Both the position numbers and the translations under genes were made by a program. The notes under the pieces were generated by a model that saw only the letters and a program-made list of their open reading frames with translations, did no database searches and was not told the DNA's origin. From Rhizorhapis sp. SPR117 (GTDB lineage: Bacteria > Pseudomonadota > Alphaproteobacteria > Sphingomonadales > Sphingomonadaceae), in assembly GCF_021742065.1 (NCBI RefSeq), contig NZ_JAKKIE010000018.1:1-64000 (forward strand): 64,000 nucleotides of DNA, in the 5' to 3' direction. Position 1 is the stretch's first letter. The number at the start of each line of letters is the position of its first letter. Below, in pieces: positions 7,291 through 18,373 of this stretch.

Positions 7291-9047
7291 AATTCCGTAC
7301 CGTCTTCCTTGCTTCACTGTTGGCATTGCCTGCGCTGCCCGCTCATGCCAGCCCGATGAACATGGCGAACGCCGCGAACCAGGCCCATGATCGCAATATT
7401 CCTTTTCAGCTCAGCGCTGCTGACAATGCCCAGTATCGTGCCATTTTCGCTGCCATTCATGCGGAAAAATGGACGGAAGCCAAAAGCCTGATCGAAGCGA
7501 CGAACGATGCTTCGCTACGCCCGATAGCGCTGGCCGAACTCTATCTTGCGAAAAATTCGCCCAGGGTCGAGCTATTCGACATCCTTGCATTGCTCGATAA
7601 GGCTCCATCCATACCAGAGGCCGAGCAGCTAACGCGGCTGGCGCAAAAGCGAGGCGCGACGATCTTGCCGGACCTGCCGCAGGTTCGGCAGCTGGCATGG
7701 TTTCCCGGATCGCCGCGCCGCAAGGTAATAGCAACCATCCGGCAGGATGCCATGGGACAGGCATTGGGTGAAAAGATCCTGCCGCTGATCAAGAACGATG
7801 ACCCCGCCGGTGCGGAGGCGCTGCTTATTGCCGCAGAATCCGGCCTGTCACCCGAAGCGCTGACCGAATGGCGGCAAAGGGTGGCCTGGTCCTATTATAT
7901 CGAAAATGACGACAGCAACGCCCGTCGCATGGCCGCGCGCGCACTGCAGGGCGGAACCGGCCCCTGGCTGGCGCAGGCGTACTGGGTCACCGGACTGACC
8001 GCATGGCGTCAGAATGATTGCAAGACCGCCGCGCCAGCCTTTGAAAATGTCGCAGCGCGCGCCGACAATGACGATATGCGGGCTGCAGGCTATTATTGGG
8101 CAGCACGCAGCCACATGGTCTGCGGCGACGCGCCAAAGGTTGAAAGCCTGATGCGGAGCGCGGGGCGCCTTGATGAAACCTTCTATGGCCTTCTGGCCCG
8201 GGAAGCTTTATCCATACAAGCCCCCGTCAATATGATGACAGCGCGATTTGATGGCGATGACTGGCGGCGGTTAAAAAAACACCAGAATGTCCACATGTCT
8301 ATCGCTTTGATCGAAATCGGCGAAAATGAGCTGGCCGACAACCTCCTGCGCCATCAGGCACGGATTGGCGCGCAGGACGAACATGATTCGCTGCTGCGCC
8401 TTGCCCGCGGCCTGGATCTGCCGGAAACGCAGATATGGCTGTCTCACAACGCGCCACCAGGACAGCGGCCTGACGCCTCGGCTCGTTATCCCATGCCCAA
8501 ATGGACGCCCGATGGCGGCTGGCGCGTCGACAAGGCGCTTGTCTTTGCTCACGCTTTGCAAGAATCCAATTTCCAGGCTTCTGTTGTCAGTCCTGCGGGC
8601 GCACGCGGATTGATGCAGGTGATGCCCTGCACTGCCAGACTGATGGGCGGAGCCATGGTCGACCCTGCCCAGCTGAACAATCCATCAACCAATATGGAAT
8701 ATGGTCAGCGCTATCTGGAAAGCCTGCGCGATATGAGCGCGACCGGCGGACTGCTCCCCAAGGTCATGGCCGCCTACAATGCCGGCCCGACACCTGTAGG
8801 CCGCTGGAACAGTGAAGTGCGCGACAATGGCGATCCGTTATTGTTCATCGAATCCATTCCCTATTATGAAACCCGCGCCTATGTGACCATCGTCATGCGC
8901 AATTACTGGATGTATCAGCAACAGGCCGGTGAAGAGACCAGCAGCCTTGCCAGTCTGGCGCAAGGGCTGTGGCCGCGCTTCCCCGGCATGAGCGGCGCGA
9001 CTGCGGTGCGTGCCGATGCCAATGGAAGGTCCTTTGGTGCCGATTGA
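7287..9047 (+). CDS. Soluble lytic murein transglycosylase (Slt70-like)
   Basis: A 586-residue periplasmic enzyme that cleaves the MurNAc-GlcNAc bond of peptidoglycan with 1,6-anhydro formation. It begins with a signal peptide ([20 protein letters not shown]), then a long helical superhelix. The C-terminal SLT domain contains [10 protein letters not shown] with the catalytic Glu, [18 protein letters not shown] and PYYETRAYV. The start is taken as TTG at 7287: it overlaps the upstream stop (TTGA), has AAGGAAA upstream and places the signal peptide at the N-terminus. An ATG at 7245 would add a non-signal extension. Confidence 0.9.
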   Translation: MKFRTVFLASLLALPALPAHASPMNMANAANQAHDRNIPFQLSAADNAQYRAIFAAIHAEKWTEAKSLIEATNDASLRPIALAELYLAKNSPRVELFDILALLDKAPSIPEAEQLTRLAQKRGATILPDLPQVRQLAWFPGSPRRKVIATIRQDAMGQALGEKILPLIKNDDPAGAEALLIAAESGLSPEALTEWRQRVAWSYYIENDDSNARRMAARALQGGTGPWLAQAYWVTGLTAWRQNDCKTAAPAFENVAARADNDDMRAAGYYWAARSHMVCGDAPKVESLMRSAGRLDETFYGLLAREALSIQAPVNMMTARFDGDDWRRLKKHQNVHMSIALIEIGENELADNLLRHQARIGAQDEHDSLLRLARGLDLPETQIWLSHNAPPGQRPDASARYPMPKWTPDGGWRVDKALVFAHALQESNFQASVVSPAGARGLMQVMPCTARLMGGAMVDPAQLNNPSTNMEYGQRYLESLRDMSATGGLLPKVMAAYNAGPTPVGRWNSEVRDNGDPLLFIESIPYYETRAYVTIVMRNYWMYQQQAGEETSSLASLAQGLWPRFPGMSGATAVRADANGRSFGAD

Positions 9048-9564
9048 CGAAGGTCTTTCATTCCATCCGGTCCGCATTGCCGTCCTGACGGTTTCGGACA
9101 GCCGGACACTGGCCGAAGACAGGTCGGGGGATACACTGGTCGAGCGGATTGAAACGGCGGGGCATATCGTCGCGGCCCGTTATCTGGAAAAGGATGACAA
9201 GGACGCCATCGTTTCCCATCTTCATGCATGGATCGACGATCCCGATATCGATTGCATCATCACCACCGGCGGCACCGGGGTTACTGGTCGCGACGTTACG
9301 CCAGAGGCCCTGGCGCGGGTACAGGACAAGGAAATTCCCGGCTTTGGCGAACTGTTCCGCTGGCTGAGTTATCAAAAGATCGGCACGTCAACCATCCAGT
9401 CCCGCGCCTGCGCCTGCGTCGCGCGTGGCACCTATATCTTTGCGCTTCCGGGGTCGCCCGGCGCAGTCAGGGATGGCTGGGACGGCATATTGGCCAGTCA
9501 GCTCGATAGCCGTCACTCACCTTGCAATTTCGTCGAACTGATGCCGCGGCTGCGAGAAAAATAG
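9037..9564 (+). CDS. moaB: Molybdenum cofactor biosynthesis protein B
   Basis: A MoaB/MogA-fold protein of 175 residues, involved in adenylating or handling molybdopterin during molybdenum cofactor synthesis in the cytoplasm. It shows [12 protein letters not shown], then [19 protein letters not shown] (the MPT-binding TGGTG loop) and [11 protein letters not shown]. The GTG at 9037 is preferred: GGAAGG lies seven bases before it, and it gives the usual PIDE...[13 protein letters not shown] start. In-frame GTG 9010 and ATG 9016/9022 are alternatives that overlap the previous gene more. No other mo-cofactor genes are in the window. Confidence 0.92.
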   Translation: MPIDEGLSFHPVRIAVLTVSDSRTLAEDRSGDTLVERIETAGHIVAARYLEKDDKDAIVSHLHAWIDDPDIDCIITTGGTGVTGRDVTPEALARVQDKEIPGFGELFRWLSYQKIGTSTIQSRACACVARGTYIFALPGSPGAVRDGWDGILASQLDSRHSPCNFVELMPRLREK

Positions 9565-9571
9565 ACGCCCA

Positions 9572-9632
9572 TTCGTGCCGAGCGAAGTCGAGGCATCTTG
9601 CGCGAACATCCCTCGACTTCGCTTGGGACGAA
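9572..9632. repeat. Near-perfect 22-bp inverted repeat (REP-like) between convergent genes
   Basis: TTCGTGCCGAGCGAAGTCGA (start of the left arm, 9572-9593) and the arm at 9611-9632 are inverted copies differing at two positions, separated by 17 bases. The element lies between the convergent moaB and secA stops. Such GCGAAGTCGA palindromes are a dispersed REP-type element in many alphaproteobacteria (established knowledge of REP families; membership here is inference). On the minus strand a T-run follows it after about ten bases, so it might also end the secA transcript. Confidence 0.65.
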
Positions 9633-9656
9633 CGGATCAGTGTAAAATCATCAATC

Positions 9657-12392
9657 TCAAACCGCACCATGGCAGTGTTTATATTTGCGTCCGGAACCGC
9701 AGGGGCAGGCCGCATTGCGACTGATGTCCATATCCGCATAGGGATTTTCGCCTTGCTCCCCTTCAACCCTGCGCGCCAGCAACGGGGGCAGCGTCGTTGT
9801 GACATAACCTTCCCTGCTCCCGTCAAGATCGGCGGTGTCATCCAACCCCGTCAGCGGATCGATGTGGGTGGTGATGAAGTCGGGCAGAACCGGCAATTCG
9901 GGCAATTCCGGCTCATCCATACGGAATTGCGCGCGGGCAATGGTCCGGGTTACATCCTCGCGGATATTGCCAAGCATCCGTTCGAATAAAGCGAACGCTT
10001 CCTGCTTATATTCGTTGATCGGCGTTTTCTGCGCATAGGCACGCAGATGTACCACCTGACGAAGGGCATCGAGCGTCGCCAGATGTTCCTTCCAATGATG
10101 GTCGAGCGTCTGGAGCAGAATATTCTTTTCCACCATATGCCAGCTCGCCTGATCAATCGACGCGGCTTTTGTGGCGACGGCGGCATCGGCAAGTTCTGCA
10201 ATGCGGGTTTCGATCAGTTCCGGCTCCAGCGCATCTTCGTCCATCCAGGCGTCGATATCGGGTTCCAGATTCAGGGTTTCCCGCGTCGCTTCTTTCAGTC
10301 CCTCAATGTTCCATTGTTCGGGGTAGGTACCTGGAGGACAATTGTCAGCGACGATGGCGTTGACCGTTTCGGTGCGCATGTCGGTCACTACGTCATCGAC
10401 GGTTTCGGCATCCATGATGTCACTGCGCTGTTCATAGATCACTTTGCGCTGATCGTTCATGACATCGTCATATTCGACCACTTGCTTGCGAATGTCGTAA
10501 TTGCGCGCTTCGACTTTTTTCTGGGCAGTTTCAATCGCCTTGGACAGCCATTTTGAACCGATGGCCTCGCCATCGGCCATATTCTTGTTCATCATCCGCG
10601 CAAACAGCGTATCAGGACCAAAGATGCGCAGCAGATCGTCGTCCAGGCTCAGATAGAAGCGTGAGAGGCCGGGATCGCCCTGACGACCCGAACGGCCTCG
10701 AAGCTGGTTGTCGATACGCCGGCTTTCATGCCGTTCCGTCGCCAGAACGAACAGGCCTCCAGCGGCGAGCACTTCCTGCCGCTCCGCCTCGATTTCTGTT
10801 TTGATCCGCTCAATCGCGGTATCGCGATCGGGACCATCGGGCATTTCGGACAGTTCATCATTGATCCGGAATTCCAGATTGCCGCCAAGCTGAATATCCG
10901 TGCCGCGTCCTGCCATGTTGGTGGCGATGGTGACGGTGCCCTTGCGCCCCGCCTGCGCCACGATATGCGCTTCCTTTTCATGCAGGCGCGCATTCAGGAC
11001 CGCGTGAGGCACCTTTTCGGCATTCAGAAATTCCGAGAGCATTTCGGATTTTTCGATGGATACAGTGCCGACCAGCACCGGTTGCCCGCCTTCTGCCTTT
11101 TCCTTGATCGCCTTGGCAATCGCGCCGAACTTGTCCTTGGTATTTTTGTAGAACTCGTCTTCCTCATCGATCCGCTGGACGGGCACATTGGTAGGAATGG
11201 TGACGACATTCATCTTGTAGATATCGAAAAATTCCGCCGCCTCGGTTGCCGCCGTACCGGTCATGCCCGACAGTTTGGGGTACATGCGGAAATAATTCTG
11301 GAAAGTGATGGACGCGAGCGTCTGGTTTTCCGGCTCGATCTGAACCGCTTCCTTCGCCTCGACCGCCTGGTGAAGACCATCGGACCAGCGACGGCCATCC
11401 ATCATGCGACCGGTGAATTCGTCGATGATGATGACCTTGCCATCCTTGACGATATAGTCGGTGTCCCGCTTGAACATCATATTGGCGCGCAGGGCCTGAT
11501 TCACATGATGCACAACCTGCGTATTTTCAAAATCATACAGGTTGGACCCGGTCAGCAGGCCCGCATCTTCCAGCATCCGTTCGATTTTTTCGGTGCCGTC
11601 TTCGGTCAGCGTGATGTTGCGCTGCTTTTCATCCTTTTCATAATCCTCGTCGGCCAACTGCTTCACAATGGCATCGACGGAAATATAAAGTTCCGACTTA
11701 TCATCGGTCGGCCCTGAAATGATCAACGGCGTGCGCGCTTCATCGATCAGGATCGAATCGACTTCATCGACAATCGCGAAGTTAAAAGCGCGCTGCACCA
11801 TCTGCGCGCGCTCGAACTTCATATTGTCGCGCAGATAGTCGAAACCGAGTTCATTATTGGTGGCATAGGTCACATCGGCGGCATAGGCCTCGCGCCGTTC
11901 GTCCTCACGCAAATTGGGTACGATGACCCCGGTGGTCAGGCCCAGAAAGCGGTATACCTGCCCCATCCAATCGCAGTCACGACGGGCGAGATAATCGTTC
12001 ACCGTGACGACATGGACGCCTTTGCCTTCAAGCGCATTGAGGTAAGTGGCGAGTGTCGCCACCAGCGTCTTGCCTTCGCCGGTACGCATTTCCGCGATTT
12101 CACCGCGATGCAGGACAATGCCGCCGACCATCTGCACATCATAATGCCGCTGGCCCAGCGTGCGCTTTGCCGCTTCGCGTACCGTTGCAAATGCTTCGGG
12201 CAAAAGGTCATCCAGTTTCGCGCCATCGGCCAGCCGCTCCCGGAATATCTGCGTCTGGTTCACCAGTTCCGCATCGGTCATGGCGGAAATTACCGGTTCA
12301 AAATCGTTGATCCGATCGACAACCTTCAGGACGGATTTGACATAACGGTCATTGGATGACCCGAAAATGGATTTGGCGATAGCGCCGAGCAT
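9657..12392 (-). CDS. secA: Preprotein translocase ATPase SecA
   Basis: The 911-residue motor that drives unfolded proteins through SecYEG. It has Walker [14 protein letters not shown] near residue 100, Walker B/DEAD region [17 protein letters not shown], helicase motif [14 protein letters not shown] and [12 protein letters not shown], and the C-terminal zinc motif [14 protein letters not shown] that binds SecB and phospholipid. The ATG at 12392 gives the canonical [12 protein letters not shown] start. Length is normal. Transcription is divergent from argJ and convergent with moaB. Confidence 0.97.
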   Translation of the reverse strand: MLGAIAKSIFGSSNDRYVKSVLKVVDRINDFEPVISAMTDAELVNQTQIFRERLADGAKLDDLLPEAFATVREAAKRTLGQRHYDVQMVGGIVLHRGEIAEMRTGEGKTLVATLATYLNALEGKGVHVVTVNDYLARRDCDWMGQVYRFLGLTTGVIVPNLREDERREAYAADVTYATNNELGFDYLRDNMKFERAQMVQRAFNFAIVDEVDSILIDEARTPLIISGPTDDKSELYISVDAIVKQLADEDYEKDEKQRNITLTEDGTEKIERMLEDAGLLTGSNLYDFENTQVVHHVNQALRANMMFKRDTDYIVKDGKVIIIDEFTGRMMDGRRWSDGLHQAVEAKEAVQIEPENQTLASITFQNYFRMYPKLSGMTGTAATEAAEFFDIYKMNVVTIPTNVPVQRIDEEDEFYKNTKDKFGAIAKAIKEKAEGGQPVLVGTVSIEKSEMLSEFLNAEKVPHAVLNARLHEKEAHIVAQAGRKGTVTIATNMAGRGTDIQLGGNLEFRINDELSEMPDGPDRDTAIERIKTEIEAERQEVLAAGGLFVLATERHESRRIDNQLRGRSGRQGDPGLSRFYLSLDDDLLRIFGPDTLFARMMNKNMADGEAIGSKWLSKAIETAQKKVEARNYDIRKQVVEYDDVMNDQRKVIYEQRSDIMDAETVDDVVTDMRTETVNAIVADNCPPGTYPEQWNIEGLKEATRETLNLEPDIDAWMDEDALEPELIETRIAELADAAVATKAASIDQASWHMVEKNILLQTLDHHWKEHLATLDALRQVVHLRAYAQKTPINEYKQEAFALFERMLGNIREDVTRTIARAQFRMDEPELPELPVLPDFITTHIDPLTGLDDTADLDGSREGYVTTTLPPLLARRVEGEQGENPYADMDISRNAACPCGSGRKYKHCHGAV

Positions 12393-12522
12393 GCCTGAAA
12401 TTCCTGTGACTTGACGATGGTGCGGATACCCGCGCAAACATGGGGTGCGATGTAGGTTGAGGGGGCTGAATAGTCAATTGAAGTCGATTGACCCATGCCT
12501 CATTTCAGCTATCGGTGCACCC

Positions 12523-13746
12523 ATGCAAACTTCACCCCTTGCCCCAGCCGGGTTCCCCGACCTTCCTGCCATAGCGGGTGTGACGCTGCGCATTGCCAGA
12601 GCGCACTACAAAACATGGGACCGCTGCGACCTTACTTATGTGGAATTGGATGAAGGCACGGCCATTGCGGGCGTCACCACGCAAAGCAAATGCCCCTCGC
12701 CCGAAGTCGAATGGTGCCGCAGCGCGCTGCCATTGGGCAAAGCGCGGGCGCTGGTGGTGAACGCAGGGAACGCCAACGCCTTTACCGGCAACCGGGGACG
12801 CGCGGCGGTAGAGGCGATTGCGGCGCGGGTGGCCGGGCATCTCGCCTGCCTGCCTTCCGACGTATTTGTGTCATCAACCGGCGTGATCGGCGTGCCGCTC
12901 CCCATCGACAAGGCAGAGGCGGGGCTGAGTGCGATCTTCGCCGCCACGCCCTGCGGATGGGAAGAGGCGGCGGCCACGATCATGACGACCGATACTTTTC
13001 CCAAGGCGGCGGTCGCGCAGGCTGTGATTGGCGACCGCACCGTCAATCTGGTCGGCATTATCAAGGGGTCCGGCATGATTGCGCCGGATATGGCGACGAT
13101 GCTGGGCTATATCTTCACCGATGCGGCGGTGGACGCAAATTTTCTGCAACAGATGCTATCAGCGGCCAACCGGACCAGCTTTTCGTGCATCACGGTGGAT
13201 AGCGATACATCGACGTCCGATACCGTGTTGGCCTTTGCGACCGGCAAGGCGGGCAATTCCCCCCTCACCGCCTTCGATGACGCGGGTGCGGATGCCTTTG
13301 CGGCGGCGCTCTCGGACGTCTGCCGCCAACTTGCCCATCTCGTCGTGCGCGATGGCGAAGGTGCATCGAAATTCATCGAAATCACCGTCAATGGTGCCGT
13401 AAACGACGAAAGCGCGCATAAGGTCGCCCTCTCCATCGCCAACTCGCCACTGGTAAAAACCGCCATTGCAGGCGAGGACGCCAATTGGGGACGCATCGTC
13501 ATGGCCGTCGGCAAGGCGGGTGAACCGGCCGAACGGGACAAGCTTTCCATCTGCTTTGGCGGGATGGAGGTAGCGCGCGATGGCCTCGCCGTGGATGGCT
13601 ATGACGAAACCCCGGTCGCGGCGCATTTGAAAGGACAGGAAGTCGACATCGGAGTGGACCTTGGCCTGGGCAATGGCTCCGCCACAGTTTGGACGTGCGA
13701 TCTGACGCATGGCTATATCTCGATCAACGCCGATTATCGGAGCTAA
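12523..13746 (+). CDS. argJ: Bifunctional ornithine acetyltransferase/N-acetylglutamate synthase
   Basis: A 407-residue arginine-pathway enzyme that moves the acetyl group from N-acetylornithine to glutamate and can also use acetyl-CoA. The precursor cleaves itself in KGSGMIAPDMATMLGYIFTD, where the Thr of ATML becomes the nucleophile of the beta chain. Other family motifs are NAGNANAFTG and EDANWGRIVMAVGKAG. The ATG at 12523 gives the usual short N-terminus. It is followed after five bases by an IMPase-family gene, so they are probably co-transcribed. Confidence 0.95.
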   Translation: MQTSPLAPAGFPDLPAIAGVTLRIARAHYKTWDRCDLTYVELDEGTAIAGVTTQSKCPSPEVEWCRSALPLGKARALVVNAGNANAFTGNRGRAAVEAIAARVAGHLACLPSDVFVSSTGVIGVPLPIDKAEAGLSAIFAATPCGWEEAAATIMTTDTFPKAAVAQAVIGDRTVNLVGIIKGSGMIAPDMATMLGYIFTDAAVDANFLQQMLSAANRTSFSCITVDSDTSTSDTVLAFATGKAGNSPLTAFDDAGADAFAAALSDVCRQLAHLVVRDGEGASKFIEITVNGAVNDESAHKVALSIANSPLVKTAIAGEDANWGRIVMAVGKAGEPAERDKLSICFGGMEVARDGLAVDGYDETPVAAHLKGQEVDIGVDLGLGNGSATVWTCDLTHGYISINADYRS

Positions 13747-13751
13747 GCCGG

Positions 13752-14546
13752 ATGCATGAACTCTATCATCCTGTCGCCGATCTGATGCGCCGGGTGGGGA
13801 CAGACATTGTCATGCCACGCTTTCAGAACCTGGCCGCACATCAAATTCTGGAAAAAGCGCCCGACGAACTCGTCACCATTGCGGACAAGGAAAGCGAAGA
13901 GCGCCTGAGCGAAGGATTGGCCGCGATCCTGCCTGAAGCAGGCATCATCGGCGAGGAAGCGTGCGAGACAGACCCTCATCTGCTGGGGCGGGTGGGCGAG
14001 GGATTAAACTGGATCATCGACCCGATCGACGGCACCGGCAACTTCGCCGCCGGACATCCGCCCTTCGGTATCCTGATAGCACTGGCGGACAATGGCCACA
14101 TTCTTGCGGGCTGGATATTGGACCCGGTGCGCGGGCGCATGTGCCACGGCGCGCTGGGCAAAGGCGCATTCGTTGATGGGGAAGCCGTGCGGGCACAACC
14201 AAGCGGCGCCCCCCTGCCCATCGTCGCGCTGGCCAGTTTTTTCATGACGCCGGAACAGCGCGCCGACATGAAGGCGCGTTCGGCCGGACATTACACAACG
14301 GTCGATATTCCCCGTTGCGCAGCCGAACAATATCCCCGCATCGTGCTGGGCGAAAATGACCTGACGATATTTGAGCGCAGCCTGCCATGGGATCACGCAG
14401 CAGGCGCAATATTCCTCAACGAAGCAGGCGGCAGGTTGAGCCGGACCGACGGGTCGCCTTATACAGTAGGCGATGACCGGCGGGGTCTGCTCGGCGCGGC
14501 GTCACCCCAGTTATGGGACGAAGCCGCGCGAGTATTTTTTGGTTAG
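13752..14546 (+). CDS. Inositol-monophosphatase-family phosphatase (HisN-like)
   Basis: A 264-residue Mg-dependent, Li-sensitive-type phosphatase. It has IIGEEA (metal-binding Glu), [20 protein letters not shown] (metal-binding Asp residues) and [18 protein letters not shown], the three signatures of the IMPase fold. The substrate cannot be read from sequence; histidinol-phosphate (HisN) and inositol-1-phosphate (SuhB) are both possible, and location after argJ mildly favours an amino-acid biosynthetic role. Its TAG overlaps the trxA stop on the other strand (TTAG shared), so the two transcripts converge with no spacer. Confidence 0.85.
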   Translation: MHELYHPVADLMRRVGTDIVMPRFQNLAAHQILEKAPDELVTIADKESEERLSEGLAAILPEAGIIGEEACETDPHLLGRVGEGLNWIIDPIDGTGNFAAGHPPFGILIALADNGHILAGWILDPVRGRMCHGALGKGAFVDGEAVRAQPSGAPLPIVALASFFMTPEQRADMKARSAGHYTTVDIPRCAAEQYPRIVLGENDLTIFERSLPWDHAAGAIFLNEAGGRLSRTDGSPYTVGDDRRGLLGAASPQLWDEAARVFFG

Positions 14547-14863
14547 AGTTCGCCTTCCAGCCAGCCCTTGAGCTGGCTCTTGGGTGCCGCACCGACCTTC
14601 GTTGCAGCGGGTTGGCCGTTTTTGAACAGGATCATGGTGGGAATGCCGCGCACCCCATATTTGGCCGGGGCGTCGGGATGATCATCGATGTTGAGCTTCG
14701 CAATCGTCACCTTTTCGCCCAGTTCATCGGCAATTTCTTCAAGAGCCGGACCGATCATCTTGCAGGGACCGCACCATTCCGCCCAGAAATCGACGAGCAC
14801 GGGCTTGTCAGAGGCAAGTACGTCGGTTGCAAAGCTGCTGTCGGAAATTGCCTTCGTCGCCAT
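14543..14863 (-). CDS. trxA: Thioredoxin 1
   Basis: A 106-residue cytoplasmic thioredoxin with the active site [14 protein letters not shown] and the cis-proline region [13 protein letters not shown]. It reduces disulfides in ribonucleotide reductase, PAPS reductase and others. A good AAGGAGA site precedes the ATG at 14863. It lies downstream of addA on the same strand, separated by 93 bases, so it may be read from the divL-addA operon or its own promoter. Length is typical. Confidence 0.96.
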   Translation of the reverse strand: MATKAISDSSFATDVLASDKPVLVDFWAEWCGPCKMIGPALEEIADELGEKVTIAKLNIDDHPDAPAKYGVRGIPTMILFKNGQPAATKVGAAPKSQLKGWLEGEL

Positions 14864-14956
14864 AAAAATTCTCCTTCGATTTGCACCATTATCTAGGGCG
14901 CGATCAGGTCTCGCTCAACCGCCGTTGCGGAAATTCTTACTGCGTGCCCAAGAAGG

Positions 14957-17900
14957 CTAGCTTTGAACGCCCGGTTTGTGAAGCGCGAGAAGATCGGGCG
15001 GCAAAGCAATCATTTTCGGAACACTGGTATACAGTAGCGCCGCTTCAACCGTCCTGTCAGGGAAAATAACCTGCAAAGCAGCGGCGTAGGCGGCCATTTG
15101 GCGCAAGTGCGGGCGCGGAATATCGGCAGCGTCGGAGGGCACCAGCCGCCCGGTTTTGAAATCGACCACACGGACCTGCGTGGGCGTCACGCACAGGCGA
15201 TCCACCGTGCCGGCAATCACATCCTCTCCCACAATCGCGGCGATAGGCGCTTCGGCCAATGCATCGGGCGCAAACAGATCGGCGAAGACGGGATCGTCAA
15301 GCACCGCGAGCGCGCTCTCCACAACATCGCGTCTGATAGCGGCATCGCTCACGCCCTGCGCACGCAAAAGCCAGGCATCGGCGGCGGCGCGGCGATCCTC
15401 TGGCGGCACCGCAGGCAAGCGTTCGTATAGCGCGTGCAGCCATTTTCCGCGCTCGGCGGCGGCACGCATGGCCATGGAAGGCGGCGGATTGGGAACGCTG
15501 TCATCTTCCTGCGCAGACGGAGCCAGCGGGCGTGGCGGGCGGGCTTCGACGGGCGCGGGCTGTTTCAGCCAGACAGGCAGACCCGGCATGGGTTCTGTAT
15601 CTCCCGGCTCTCCAGATTCAATTTTTTTGGGCGGCAACATGGTTTCGCCACGATAGACACGTTGCGCGTTCCAGCGATCCGACTCCTCCCGCTCGACTCC
15701 CAGCGCATCCATTGCCCGGTCAACTTTGGCATACCAACTTTGTTCAGGCGGCACGCCATCTGCGCGGGGACCGAGGGAACCGCCAATAACCAGCTTTTCC
15801 TCTGCTCTGGTCAATGCGACATAAAGCAAGCGCCAATGTTCCTGCATTTCGGCGAGTTCGGCATTCTGCGCCGCCTGCTCGATAACGCCGAATTTTTCCG
15901 CGCGGCGAATGGGAAGCACGGGCAGCTTGCCCCTGTCCTCATCCGCGTCCCAATCGAATCCGCGCATAGTGCCCATCGCTTTGGGATCGACTGTGGCATC
16001 GGCAAGAATGACCATCGGCGCCTGAAGCCCCTTGGCGCCATGGACGGTCAGAACGCGAACGGCATCGCCCTGCGTCGCCGCATCGCGAACAATTTCCACA
16101 TCGCCCCGATCGAACCAGTCAATGAACATTTGCAACGAGGGATGGGAATCCCCTTCAAACGCTATCGCAGCGTTGAGCAATTCCTCAATCGGGTCACGCG
16201 CCTCCGTACCCAACCGCCCCAGCAGCTTGCGGCGGCCATCAAGCGGCCCCGACAGAATATGCTCCAGATAGCGGTAAGGCGTGGTAAAATCCGCCTGACC
16301 CAGCAGGGCATAGAGCGGTTCCAACTGGCCAGTGTCGGCAAGCGTGCGGCGCAAGTGGCTCCACAGGCCAACACCCTTGTCACGGCGGCCCTTTTGAAAA
16401 AGATCATCCTGCGTCCAACCGATCAGGGGTGAGACAAGCAGATTGGCAAGGTTGAGATCATCCGCCGGCTGCAGTGCAAATCGCACCGCCGCCAACAGAT
16501 CGCGCACGGCAAGCGGCGCATTCAGGCGAAGACGGTCGATCCCTGCTACCGGCACGCCTTCCTCATAAAGACGCGCGACGATCAGCCGCGCCAGATCGCT
16601 GCGCTTGCGGACAAGGATCATGATATCGCCAGCACGCAAGGGCCGTCCCTTGCTTTCCAGCATCAGGCCCGACCCGATCCATTCCGCAATTTGCGCCGCC
16701 AGTCGCGCCGCATATTCGCGCACGGTGTCGGTCAGCCATTCCTCCTCGCCCTCATCCTCGCTGTCCTGATCGCTCAAGGACTGGGAGGATACCGGATTCC
16801 ACAGGATGACTTCGCCGGGGTACTGAATAGCGCTTTCGTGGGTGACCGCTTCATCGGAAAGGCCCAGCTTAACAGGGCCAAGTTCGGCAACAACGGCATC
16901 GACCAGATCAAGAACCGGCGGTGTGGACCGAAAGGATTCGAAGAGCGAAAGATCGTGAAAACGCTGCTCCGCAATAAATGATCGCGCTGCAAACCCCTCC
17001 CTTGCACGTGCAAAGGCTTCTGGACTTGTGCCCTGAAATCCAAAAATCGCCTGCTTGAAATCGCCGACGGCAAACAGGGTGCGGACCTTGTCATCCTTTG
17101 CCCCCATTCCGGCAAAATATTCCGAAGCAATGGCGTCGACGATCTGCCATTGCATGAAGTTCGTATCCTGCGCTTCATCCACCAATATGTGATCGGTGGT
17201 CTGATCCAGCTTATAGCGGATCCATTCGGCCATCCCGTTTTCGTTGAGAAGAGACACCGTCTTGCGGATCAGATCGTCGAAGTCGGTGGCCCCGGCAAGT
17301 CGCTTTGCATCGGCATAGGCCTGCGCATAGGCGCGCCCCGCCGTCAGCGCCTGTGCAAAAAGATCGGCCCAGGCCGTGCGTGCCCGCAACTTCAACAATG
17401 CGTCGCACCGTTCGGACAGACGTGCAGCCAAGCCTTCATAGTCCGGTTCCGCATCGATCAGCTTTGGCGAATATTTGCGCGGCTCGCCCTTGCCCGTCCA
17501 GAACACCGAAAGCAGTTCGGGCAGCGTGGCAGCCCTCTCATCGGGCGATACCGCCCTCCACCGGGCGATGATGTCGCAATGACCAAGCGCAATCTTGCCA
17601 CCCCATGCGGCATTGGCGGCAGCAATGCGTGCAAGCGCATCCATATCGAAGTCGGCACAGGCCCTTGCGGTTTCCGCGTCCACATCGCCGGTGGGCAGAT
17701 CAAGCGCCTGCCGCAGCCACGGCTGAACGATCATCGGCAACGATTCCATCGCGTCAGGAGCCGATGCGCACCGGGCAAGGAACGTTTCGGCCCCCTCTTC
17801 CCCCAGACGCAGGCTGAGCGCCTGCATATTGGTTATCAGTTCACGATCGCCTTGCGCTTCCGCGCGCACCAGGAGGTCGGCCAGCGCAGCGCGCGCCATC

Positions 17901-18373
17901 GCCTTTTGCTCTCGCGGCTCCAGCGGACGAAAGCCGGGGATCAACCCCGCTTCCAGTGGAAAGGCCGACAGCAATGTCTGGCAGAAGCTATGGATGGTCT
18001 GGATACGCAGACCACCGCCGCTGGCGTCCAGTACGCTGGCAAAGAGGGTACGGGCGCGCTCCTGTGCCTCCGGGCCATAATCCTCACCCAACGCCTTCAG
18101 GTCCATGGCCAGTGCCGGACCATCCATCTGCACCCATGCGGCAAGCCGGTTGTGAATACGCTCGGCCATTTCCGCCGCACCCGCCTTGGTAAAGGTCAGG
18201 CACAGAATATTTTCCGGGTTCACATCGCGTCGGAGCAGCAAGCGAAAGACGCGGGCGGTCAGCACGTGCGTTTTGCCCGTACCCGCCGACGCGCTCAGCC
18301 AGACATGATCGTCAGGTTGCGAGGCAAGACTTTGACTGCCCTTGAGGGGTTGAAGAGGCGTGAACGGGTTCAT
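14957..18373 (-). CDS. addA: Double-strand break repair helicase-nuclease subunit AddA
   Basis: An 1138-residue UvrD-type helicase with a C-terminal RecB-like nuclease; with AddB it processes DNA ends for RecA-dependent repair. Seen in order: Walker A SASAGTGKTHVLTARV (about residue 30), DEAQDTNFMQW (motif II), VLTVHGAKGLQAPMVILAD (motif V) and, near the end, VVDFKTGRLVPS (nuclease motif). The ATG at 18373 overlaps the addB TGA by four bases, so translation is coupled. Length fits alphaproteobacterial AddA. Confidence 0.95.
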   Translation of the reverse strand: MNPFTPLQPLKGSQSLASQPDDHVWLSASAGTGKTHVLTARVFRLLLRRDVNPENILCLTFTKAGAAEMAERIHNRLAAWVQMDGPALAMDLKALGEDYGPEAQERARTLFASVLDASGGGLRIQTIHSFCQTLLSAFPLEAGLIPGFRPLEPREQKAMARAALADLLVRAEAQGDRELITNMQALSLRLGEEGAETFLARCASAPDAMESLPMIVQPWLRQALDLPTGDVDAETARACADFDMDALARIAAANAAWGGKIALGHCDIIARWRAVSPDERAATLPELLSVFWTGKGEPRKYSPKLIDAEPDYEGLAARLSERCDALLKLRARTAWADLFAQALTAGRAYAQAYADAKRLAGATDFDDLIRKTVSLLNENGMAEWIRYKLDQTTDHILVDEAQDTNFMQWQIVDAIASEYFAGMGAKDDKVRTLFAVGDFKQAIFGFQGTSPEAFARAREGFAARSFIAEQRFHDLSLFESFRSTPPVLDLVDAVVAELGPVKLGLSDEAVTHESAIQYPGEVILWNPVSSQSLSDQDSEDEGEEEWLTDTVREYAARLAAQIAEWIGSGLMLESKGRPLRAGDIMILVRKRSDLARLIVARLYEEGVPVAGIDRLRLNAPLAVRDLLAAVRFALQPADDLNLANLLVSPLIGWTQDDLFQKGRRDKGVGLWSHLRRTLADTGQLEPLYALLGQADFTTPYRYLEHILSGPLDGRRKLLGRLGTEARDPIEELLNAAIAFEGDSHPSLQMFIDWFDRGDVEIVRDAATQGDAVRVLTVHGAKGLQAPMVILADATVDPKAMGTMRGFDWDADEDRGKLPVLPIRRAEKFGVIEQAAQNAELAEMQEHWRLLYVALTRAEEKLVIGGSLGPRADGVPPEQSWYAKVDRAMDALGVEREESDRWNAQRVYRGETMLPPKKIESGEPGDTEPMPGLPVWLKQPAPVEARPPRPLAPSAQEDDSVPNPPPSMAMRAAAERGKWLHALYERLPAVPPEDRRAAADAWLLRAQGVSDAAIRRDVVESALAVLDDPVFADLFAPDALAEAPIAAIVGEDVIAGTVDRLCVTPTQVRVVDFKTGRLVPSDAADIPRPHLRQMAAYAAALQVIFPDRTVEAALLYTSVPKMIALPPDLLALHKPGVQS

